Shown piece after piece: positions 58,439 through 64,000 of a stretch of DNA of 64,000 nucleotides. The translations under genes and the position numbers were made by a program. Every line of letters starts with the position of its first letter. Positions within the stretch are counted from its first letter, which is position 1. The notes below the pieces were generated by a model. The model was not told the origin of the DNA and did no database searches. It saw nothing but the letters and a program-made list of their open reading frames with translations. Source of the stretch: Neisseria bacilliformis (GTDB lineage Bacteria; Pseudomonadota; Gammaproteobacteria; Burkholderiales; Neisseriaceae); NCBI RefSeq assembly GCF_014055025.1, contig NZ_CP059571.1, positions 806,001 through 870,000 on the forward strand, written 5' to 3'.

Positions 58439-59113
58439 TTAGGCCAGCAGCCTGGCCAGCAGGTATCCGGCTGCGAAAAACACCAGCACCAGTGCGGATA
58501 CGGCCAGGGTGATGACGAGTACGCGCCTGTTGTACAGCACCGACTGCCAGCCGTTCAAGATGCCGAGTTCCTGCAACAGCTCGGTTTCCAGCTCGTTGCG
58601 GATTTGGTTGCGGATTTTGCGCTCTTCGGCCTGTTTTTCCCGCAGCATGCGGTAGGCGATTTCGTGCTGTTTGCGGTGCTCGAAGGCCAACCGCTCCTGC
58701 CATTCGATGCGTTTGCGGTAGATGAAGGCTTCGGTGGCGGTTTTGAGGTGGATGTGGCAGGTGGGGCACTCGGTGGTGTCGGGGTCTTCAAAGATGGTGA
58801 AGCAGACGGGGCACTGCGGCACGAGTTCGGCGGGTTTGTCCGGCTTTTCTTCGTCGGGGTCTTCCATCAGTTCGAGCGAGAGGCGGATGATGACGTCCAA
58901 GCCCAGATAGCCGAAGTAGTTTTGCGCGTTGAGGCGTTCTTCGTTGGTGCAGCGTTCGGCGATGATGGCCTGCGGGTGTTCTTCGAGCGCGCGGATGACT
59001 TCGTCCGCCTCTTCTTCGGTGAGATGCTGGCGGATGGTGCTGTCTACCTGCCGATGGTCGATGCCGGGCGGGTAGGAAATGTAAACGTCGAATAGTCTTT
59101 CTGGGGTGCTCAT
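58439..59113 (-). CDS. Zinc-ribbon, tail-anchored membrane protein of unknown function
   Basis: 224 residues, not recognised as a named protein. The N-terminal ~85 residues are soluble (FDVYISYPPGIDHRQVDSTIR; LTEEEADEVIRALEEHP). C101-x2-C104 and C116-x2-C119 form a zinc-ribbon. A highly charged helix, probably coiled coil, follows (about 128-180, HRKQHEIAYRMLREKQAEER). One C-terminal membrane segment closes the protein (about 198-220, VITLAVSALVLVFFAAGYLL). It should be anchored by its tail with the ribbon in the cytoplasm. It could bind nucleic acid or a partner protein at the membrane. Confidence 0.8.
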   Translation of the reverse strand: MSTPERLFDVYISYPPGIDHRQVDSTIRQHLTEEEADEVIRALEEHPQAIIAERCTNEERLNAQNYFGYLGLDVIIRLSLELMEDPDEEKPDKPAELVPQCPVCFTIFEDPDTTECPTCHIHLKTATEAFIYRKRIEWQERLAFEHRKQHEIAYRMLREKQAEERKIRNQIRNELETELLQELGILNGWQSVLYNRRVLVITLAVSALVLVFFAAGYLLARLLA

Positions 59114-59371
59114 TAATGCGTCCGAATCCGCGTGGAACTGCCGCCGCTTAAAATGATTTTAAATTTGTGTAAAATTTTTTGCGAATTATACCCCAAACGG
59201 GCAAAAACGGCATGATGCGGCGCAACCAAAGGCGGGAAATCGGGCTTTTGCGGTCGGCGGCACCTGCCGTGTGCGGGAGGCCGTCTGAAAACGGTGCCGC
59301 CCGAAATGGTTTGGAATAAGACAAAGCCCGAGGGTTCGGGCTTTTTTTTGCTGCGCGACGGTTGCTGCCTG
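59114..59371. terminator. Intergenic region with an erpA-side hairpin
   Basis: A+T-rich stretch (59145-59190), one DUS (59279-59290), and a non-DUS terminator hairpin at 59322-59349 (AAAGCCCGA-GGG-TTCGGGCTTTTTTTT), 23 bp from the minus-strand erpA stop. Its T run suits plus-strand transcription best, but the stem can serve both directions. Confidence 0.65.
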
Positions 59372-59710
59372 CTATACGGAGAAGGACGAGCCGCAGCCGC
59401 AGGTGGTTTCGGCGTTGGGGTTGCGGATGACGAACTGCGAGCCGTGCAGGCTTTCGGTATAGTCGATTTCCGCGCCGACGAGGTATTGGTAGCTCATCGG
59501 GTCGACGAGGAAGGTTAGGCCGTTTTTGACGATTTCAAAGTCGTCGTCGTTTTTGATTTCGTCGAAGGTGAAGCCGTATTGGAAGCCGGAGCAGCCGCCG
59601 CCGTTGACGAAGACGCGCAGTTTCAGATCGGGGTTGTTTTCTTCGGCGATGAGGTCGGCCACTTTGGTGCAGCAGCTTTCGGTGAAGATGATGGGTGATT
59701 CGTCGGACAT
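59372..59710 (-). CDS. erpA: Iron-sulfur cluster insertion protein ErpA
   Basis: 112 residues, A-type Fe-S carrier that hands clusters to apoproteins such as isoprenoid-synthesis enzymes. The three conserved cysteines are C40 ([10 protein letters not shown]), C104 and C106 (CGCGSSF). The start is ATG 59708-59710 behind TTTGAGGAAAAAAACC. Upstream in-frame codons to 59788 are regarded as non-coding. Adjacent nadK is on the same strand, 103 bp upstream. Confidence 0.95.
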   Translation of the reverse strand: MSDESPIIFTESCCTKVADLIAEENNPDLKLRVFVNGGGCSGFQYGFTFDEIKNDDDFEIVKNGLTFLVDPMSYQYLVGAEIDYTESLHGSQFVIRNPNAETTCGCGSSFSV

Positions 59711-59813
59711 GGTTTTTTTCCTCAAACTTGTTGGTGCGGCGCGCATTTTCGCGCAAACGTTATGTGCTGGCAAGGTGGGACGGGGCACGGGAATTTCAAG
59801 GCATCGGGGCGGT

Positions 59814-60722
59814 TCAGCCGTGCTGGGCGATGGGGACGAGCTGTTCGCCCCAGTGCAGTTTCTGGCGCAGGGTGGTGTAGTAGCTGTAATCCACGGGGTG
59901 CAGCACGCGCAGGTTGTGGCGGTAGCGGCGGATGCGCAGGATGTCGCCGCTTTGGATGTCGATGTAGGACTGTCCGTCGAAATGGGCGCGGGCGTCGCCG
60001 GCTTTGGTGATGAGGATGTCGATTTCGCAGGTGTCGGCCACGGCGATCGGGCGGTTGGTCATCGATTGCGGGCAGATGGGGACGAGGGTGAAGGCGCGCA
60101 GGCTGGCCTGCAAGATGGGGCCGCCGGCGGCGAGGGCGTAGGCGGTGGAGCCGGTGGGGGTGGAAACGATGAGGCCGTCCGAACGCTGGGTATAGACAAA
60201 CTCCTGATTGATAAAGGTTTCAAACTCTATCATCTGCCCCGCGCCGCCGCGCGAGATCACAACGTCGTTCAGGGCTAGGGATTTTTTCACGCTGCCTGCG
60301 CCGCGTATCAGGTCGGTTTCCAGCAGGATGCGTTCTTCGGCGTGGTGTTTGCCGGTGAGCATGCCGGCGATTTCGGCGACCATGTTTTCGCGCGGCACTT
60401 GGGTGAGGAAGCCCAAATGCCCCTGGTTGACGCCGATGAGGGGGATGCGGAAGGGGGCGACTTTGCGGGCGGCGGAGAGAAACGTGCCGTCGCCGCCGAG
60501 CACAATGACCAGGCTGCATTCGCGGCCGATGTTGTCTTTGTCGGTTACGCGACAGCGGGCGAGGTCGTCTTCGCGCACCACGCCGCCTGCCACGCTTTCG
60601 CGGTCGATAAAGACTTCCAGCCCCTGCGCGAGCAGGAAGGCGGCGAGGGTGTGTAGGGTTTCTTCTATCTGCGGCGTTTCGGGGCGGGTAACGATGCCGA
60701 TGCGTTTGAATTCGGTGATCAT
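59814..60722 (-). CDS. nadK: NAD kinase
   Basis: 302 residues, ATP- (or polyphosphate-) dependent phosphorylation of NAD to NADP. GGDGTFL lies at 76-82, [13 protein letters not shown] and [15 protein letters not shown] are family hallmarks, and [10 protein letters not shown] follows. Start ATG 60720-60722. Expression with erpA is possible from the shared strand. Confidence 0.96.
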   Translation of the reverse strand: MITEFKRIGIVTRPETPQIEETLHTLAAFLLAQGLEVFIDRESVAGGVVREDDLARCRVTDKDNIGRECSLVIVLGGDGTFLSAARKVAPFRIPLIGVNQGHLGFLTQVPRENMVAEIAGMLTGKHHAEERILLETDLIRGAGSVKKSLALNDVVISRGGAGQMIEFETFINQEFVYTQRSDGLIVSTPTGSTAYALAAGGPILQASLRAFTLVPICPQSMTNRPIAVADTCEIDILITKAGDARAHFDGQSYIDIQSGDILRIRRYRHNLRVLHPVDYSYYTTLRQKLHWGEQLVPIAQHG

Positions 60723-60769
60723 GGCGGGCGGGGAGGGCGGCGGGACAAAGGCGGCGGATTATGGCACGG

Positions 60770-61153
60770 TTAGCGGCCGTCTGAAAGCGTATTTGCGGGC
60801 GGGGCGGCCTTTTCGGGCGGCCTCTGCCACACGGTTTGTGCCGCTTTGCCGTAAGTGATTTTCACGGGCGGATAGGGCACGGTGATTTTTTCCGAGATTC
60901 TGCCCGAATAACTGCGGCCGGCAATTTGCTGCAACAGCAGGAAGTTCAGCTCGCCGCTTTGTTCGTCAAACCGCGTGCGCACGCCGGATACGCCCATCGC
61001 GCTGTTGCCGAGCAGGCCGTTAATTCTGACTTCGCCGCCGCCGACCGTAACGCGCAAATCCCAAATGTCCTCCCGCGCCACTTCCTGTTCGCACGCGCCG
61101 CAGGAAAGCAGGCACGCCATGCCTGCCGCAAACGCCGCCCATCTGTTTTTCAT
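60770..61153 (-). CDS. Putative lipoprotein of unknown function
   Basis: 127 residues. The signal MKNRWAAFAAGMACLLSC offers a lipobox ending at Cys18 (a second Cys is at 21). The mature part is small and mostly beta (LRVTVGGGEVRINGLLGNSAMGVSGVRTRF). An inverted DUS encodes the last residues (LSDGR) just before TAA. Family not recognised. It lies 16 bp after the Mth938-like gene on the same strand, so the two may be co-transcribed. Confidence 0.65.
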   Translation of the reverse strand: MKNRWAAFAAGMACLLSCGACEQEVAREDIWDLRVTVGGGEVRINGLLGNSAMGVSGVRTRFDEQSGELNFLLLQQIAGRSYSGRISEKITVPYPPVKITYGKAAQTVWQRPPEKAAPPANTLSDGR

Positions 61154-61169
61154 CCGCCGCCCCCGTTTT

Positions 61170-61553
61170 TCAGACGGCCTCCTGCGGCCACAGCCACGCC
61201 CACACTTCGCGCCCTTCGCTTTGCAGCATCAGCAGCGTGCGGCAGGCGGCGGCTGTGGACATGTATTCGATGCCCGCCCCGTGCGCGGCCAGCGCGGCGT
61301 TGAGGCGCGGATGCAGAAACCGCTGCTTCGCGCCCGTGCCCACCAGCACCACTTCCGGCGCGCCATGTTCGGCAAACAGTTTTTCAAACGTTTCGGCCGA
61401 CAAGTCTTCCGGCCTGCTTTCCGACACCGGAAAAACCCGTCCGCCGATCAGGCAGACGGGCGTTTCATATACGGTTCCGCCGTTTTTCAGACGGCCTTTT
61501 CCATCTGCCGACCACGCTGCGCCTCCTGCGGGGCTGTTTTCCTGAAACTGCAT
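61170..61553 (-). CDS. Mth938-like (DUF498) domain protein
   Basis: 127 residues. The Mth938/NDUFAF3-like fold is suggested by VFPVSESRPEDLSAETFEKLF, VVLVGTGAKQRFLHPRL and AGIEYMSTAAACRTLLML. The function is unknown in bacteria. A DUS is in frame near the start (GKGRLKNGG), and the stop is supplied by another DUS (GAG GCC GTC TGA, giving EAV). It is divergent from hom. Confidence 0.82.
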   Translation of the reverse strand: MQFQENSPAGGAAWSADGKGRLKNGGTVYETPVCLIGGRVFPVSESRPEDLSAETFEKLFAEHGAPEVVLVGTGAKQRFLHPRLNAALAAHGAGIEYMSTAAACRTLLMLQSEGREVWAWLWPQEAV

Positions 61554-61645
61554 ATTGTGCTTTCTGAATAAAGGGTTTTCGGGTAGGATTGCGCCTTTTT
61601 TGCAGCAAGTTTAACCATTCGGAAAACGCTTAACAAGGAGCAGCG

Positions 61646-62956
61646 ATGAAACCGGTGAATATCGGCATTTTGGGTTTGGGCACCGTCGGCAGAGGCACGG
61701 TCGAAGTATTGCGCGGCAACGCGGCGGAAATCGCCCGCCGCCTCGGGCGCGGGGTCAATATCTTTATGGTGTCCACGCGCGACGAAGCCAAAGCCCGCGC
61801 CCTCTGCCCGGACGGAACGCGGATAACGGCCGACCCGTTTGAAGTCGTGCGCCATCCCGAAGTCGATATTGTCGTGGAACTCTTCGGCGGCACCGGCATC
61901 GCCAAAGAGCTGGTGTTCGAGGCCGTGCGCCACGGCAAACACATCGTAACCGCCAACAAAAAACTGCTGGCCGAACACGGGGGCGAGCTCTTCGCGCTGG
62001 CGGAAAAACACAACGTGATGGTGCAGTTTGAAGCCGCCGTCGCCGGCGGCATCCCCATCATCAAAGCCCTGCGCGAAGGGCTGGCCGCCAACCGCATCCG
62101 CAGCATCGCCGGCATCATCAACGGCACCAGCAACTTCATCCTCTCCGAAATGCGCGAAAAAGGCAGCGCGTTTGCCGACGTGCTCAAAGAAGCCCAACGC
62201 CTGGGCTACGCCGAAGCCGACCCCACATTCGACATCGAAGGCCACGACGCGGGCCACAAAATCACCATCATGTCCGCCCTCGCCTTCGGCACGCCCGTCA
62301 ACTTCTCCGCCTGCTACCTCGAAGGCATCTCCAAACTCGACAGCCGCGACATCAAATACGCCGAAGAACTCGGCTACCGCATCAAACTCTTGGGCATCAC
62401 CCGCCGCAGCGAAAAAGGCATCGAGTTGCGCGTCCATCCCACCCTGCTGCCCGAAAGCCGCCTGCTGGCCAACGTCAACGGTGTGATGAACGCCGTGCGC
62501 GTCAATGCCGACATGGTGGGCGAAACCCTGTTTTACGGCGCGGGTGCGGGCGCGCTGCCCACCGCCAGCGCGGTCGTCGCCGACATCATCGACACCAGCC
62601 GCCTCATCGCCGCCGACAGCGGCCAGCGCGTCCCCTCCCTCGCCTTCCAGCCCGCCCAGGTGCAGGCGCAAACCATGCTGCCCATGGACGAAATCACCAG
62701 CAGCTACTACCTGCGCGTCCAAGCCGAAGACAAACCCGGCGTGCTCGGCCAAATCGCCGGCCTGCTCGCCGCGCAAAACGTCTCCATCGAAGCCCTCATC
62801 CAAAAAGGCGTGCTCGACGGGCGCACCGCCGAAATCGTCATCCTCACCCACAGCACCGTGGAAAAACACGTCAAAGCCGCCATTGCCGCCATCGAAACCC
62901 TCGGCACTGTGCGCGAAAAAGTCGTCATGATCCGCATGGAGAGCCTGCATGACTGA
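61646..62956 (+). CDS. hom: Homoserine dehydrogenase
   Basis: 436 residues, NAD(P)H reduction of aspartate semialdehyde to homoserine. The Rossmann loop GLGTVGRG is at 10-17. GTSNFILSEM and EADPTFDIEGHDAGHK mark the catalytic region. A C-terminal ACT domain from about 350 (YLRVQAEDKPGVLGQIAGLL) implies threonine feedback control. AAGGAGCAGCG precedes the ATG. The stop overlaps the following gene by 8 bp. With thrB (34656) it forms part of the threonine pathway. Confidence 0.97.
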   Translation: MKPVNIGILGLGTVGRGTVEVLRGNAAEIARRLGRGVNIFMVSTRDEAKARALCPDGTRITADPFEVVRHPEVDIVVELFGGTGIAKELVFEAVRHGKHIVTANKKLLAEHGGELFALAEKHNVMVQFEAAVAGGIPIIKALREGLAANRIRSIAGIINGTSNFILSEMREKGSAFADVLKEAQRLGYAEADPTFDIEGHDAGHKITIMSALAFGTPVNFSACYLEGISKLDSRDIKYAEELGYRIKLLGITRRSEKGIELRVHPTLLPESRLLANVNGVMNAVRVNADMVGETLFYGAGAGALPTASAVVADIIDTSRLIAADSGQRVPSLAFQPAQVQAQTMLPMDEITSSYYLRVQAEDKPGVLGQIAGLLAAQNVSIEALIQKGVLDGRTAEIVILTHSTVEKHVKAAIAAIETLGTVREKVVMIRMESLHD

Positions 62957-63431
62957 ACCGCAGGGAAGGCCGTCTGAAAACACCCCCGCGCCCGAAAACG
63001 GGCAGCACGGCGGCGCGGACACCCCCGAAGCGCGCCGTGCCGCCGAGCGCAAAGCCAAAGGCAAAATCCGCACCATCCGCATCTGGCTGTGGGTTATTGC
63101 CTCCCTCTTCGCCGCCACCTTCTTCCTGTCGCAATGCGCGATGAGCAAGCCCAAAGCCAAAGCCGCCATCGTCGAGTCCTGCATCCAAAACGTCCCCTTC
63201 GCCCCCAAATGGCAGGCCGACCTGCAAAGCATGGGGCTGGCCGACCAAGACGGCAAACTCGTTACCGCCTACTGCGTGTGCATGTGGGAACAGCCGCTGG
63301 ACAAACTCAGCCAGAAGCAGCTGGGCAAATTCTCCCGCCTCACCCCGCAGCAGCAGCTCGACCTCCTCGGCGGCGCACAGGCGTTTGAAACCCGCGACAA
63401 ACAATGCCTTGCCGCGCTCAAAGGCCGGTAA
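62949..63431 (+). CDS. Single-pass membrane protein of unknown function, coupled to hom
   Basis: 160 residues, starting inside the hom stop region (8-bp overlap), so translation is coupled. A disordered, charged N-terminus carries an in-frame DUS (GRPSENTP). A membrane segment at about 43-61 (TIRIWLWVIASLFAATFF) precedes an extracytoplasmic domain with four Cys (CIQN, CVCMW, KQCLA), which may form disulfides. The family is not recognised; similar small proteins follow hom in related genomes only as inference. Confidence 0.72.
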   Translation: MTEPQGRPSENTPAPENGQHGGADTPEARRAAERKAKGKIRTIRIWLWVIASLFAATFFLSQCAMSKPKAKAAIVESCIQNVPFAPKWQADLQSMGLADQDGKLVTAYCVCMWEQPLDKLSQKQLGKFSRLTPQQQLDLLGGAQAFETRDKQCLAALKGR

Positions 63432-63440
63432 CAAACGCTC

Positions 63441-63476
63441 AGAGGCCGCCTGAAAACGGATTTTCAGACGGCCTCT
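63441..63476. terminator. DUS hairpin terminator
   Basis: AGAGGCCGCCTGAAAAC / TTTTCAGACGGCCTCT, 10 bp after the coupled gene; one arm has the GCCGCCTGAA variant, as after alr. Confidence 0.75.
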
Positions 63477-63486
63477 TGCCATTTGG

Positions 63487-63639
63487 GTAGGGTGTGTGGC
63501 GCAAGCCACGCACGCGGTTTCGGGTTGCGCGGCGGGTATCGCTCGAACGGGGAAACGGAGGCCGTCTGAAAGCGCGGCAAGGCGGCGTTCGGGGCATGCG
63601 GCCAAACCGCGTGCGTCGCCTCGGGGCGACACACCCTAC
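63487..63639. repeat. GTAGGGTGTG inverted element with internal DUS
   Basis: GTAGGGTGTGTGGCGCAAGCC...CACGCACGCGG on the left and CCGCGTGCGTCGCC...GACACACCCTAC on the right, with a DUS between (63560-63571). Confidence 0.7.
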
Positions 63640-63686
63640 CTTGTCGGCCACGATTGTTTGCGGGAAGCGGTTTGCCGATACGGTTT

Positions 63687-63721
63687 GAGGCCGTCTGAAA
63701 ATTGGTTTTTCAGACGGCCTC
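63687..63721. terminator. DUS hairpin terminator downstream of suhB
   Basis: GAGGCCGTCTGAAAA-TTGG-TTTTTCAGACGGCCTC, 39 bp past the minus-strand suhB stop. Confidence 0.78.
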
Positions 63722-63759
63722 TTTGTCCTTTTGCCTGTCGGCAGTTTCCGCCGCTTTTT

Positions 63760-64000
63760 TCAGACGGCCTTCGTGTGCGCGGCGATGATGGGCAGCAGCT
63801 GCGCCAGCACTTTCGGGTTGGCGGCGGCGATGTTGCCGCTTTGCAGCCAGCCCTGTTCGCCTTCGGTGTCGGTAACGATCGCGCCGGCCTCTTGGGCGAT
63901 AAGCGCGCCGGCGGCGATGTCCCACGGTTTGAGGTTGAACTCGAAAAAGGCGTCGAAACGGCCGGCGGCCAGCGAGCACAAGTCCAGCGAGGCCGCACCT
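63760..64000 (-). CDS. suhB: Inositol-1-monophosphatase family protein SuhB, C-terminal part (runs off the window)
   Basis: Only the last ~79 residues are in view. SLDLCSLAAGRFDAFFE and LKPWDIAAGALIAQEAG are the C-terminal signature of inositol monophosphatases; the Asp in PWDIAAG is a metal ligand. SuhB also acts in rRNA antitermination in E. coli. The stop codon is supplied by an inverted DUS (AAG GCC GTC TGA on the coding strand), giving a C-terminal KAV. Confidence 0.93.
   Translation of the reverse strand, partial: GAASLDLCSLAAGRFDAFFEFNLKPWDIAAGALIAQEAGAIVTDTEGEQGWLQSGNIAAANPKVLAQLLPIIAAHTKAV

Overview
ORGANISM. The window looks like a chromosomal segment of a commensal-type Neisseria (Betaproteobacteria, Neisseriaceae), G+C rich. 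Intergenic spaces are full of the DNA uptake sequence AGGCCGTCTGAA (the AG-DUS dialect). A second 12-mer, AGGCAGCCTGAA, is known as the Kingella-type dialect and is also common here. dRS3 repeats (ATTCCC-N8-GGGAAT), comEA directly downstream of a ribosomal RNA operon, and a bfrA-bfrB pair all fit Neisseria. The species cannot be fixed from sequence inspection alone. LAYOUT. 1-5.2 kb: end of alr, dapE, an alpha/beta hydrolase, a small membrane-protein gene broken by two in-frame TAG codons, and an L-lactate permease. 5.4-10.8 kb: a complete type I restriction-modification operon hsdM-hsdS-hsdR; hsdS carries long internal direct repeats and C tracts. 10.8-13.5 kb: two inverted copies of an IS5-family element, both with the same transposase frameshift, enclosing the 5' end of a truncated secreted-protein gene. 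13.5-25 kb: DUF4143 ATPase, a decayed cupin/carboxymuconolactone decarboxylase gene, hipBA toxin-antitoxin, a LysR regulator, an SPFH protein between direct copies of a repeat mosaic, a divergent marR/nitroreductase pair with two matching operators, an EamA exporter and radA. 25-35.6 kb: a large protein of unknown function, an SDR with an altered active site, a polyamine-type binding lipoprotein, rppH, slt, a CitMHS/NhaD-type transporter and thrB. 35.8-41.3 kb: an rRNA operon (promoter, boxA, 16S, tRNA-Ile, tRNA-Ala, 23S, 5S, terminator). 41.4-46.3 kb: comEA, typA, bfrA-bfrB, zupT. 46.4-51.6 kb: a MITE-like element, a TonB-dependent receptor pseudogene with four frameshifts, and a third, intact IS copy. 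51.6-64 kb: ppk2, a pabB-pabC fusion, nadE, an AEC transporter, DUF971-ubiE, a zinc-ribbon membrane protein, erpA, nadK, a lipoprotein, an Mth938-like protein, hom with a coupled membrane protein, and the end of suhB. HOW IT FITS TOGETHER. Most genes are housekeeping: cell wall and lysine/threonine precursors (alr, dapE, hom, thrB), NAD metabolism (nadE, nadK), folate (pabBC), quinone (ubiE), Fe-S and iron storage (erpA, bfrAB). The notable signal is how uptake sequences are woven into function. They form most terminators, supply the stop codons of four genes, lie in frame inside hsdS and pabBC, and are the insertion target of the resident IS, which duplicates 5 bp of the DUS and leaves the DUS intact.
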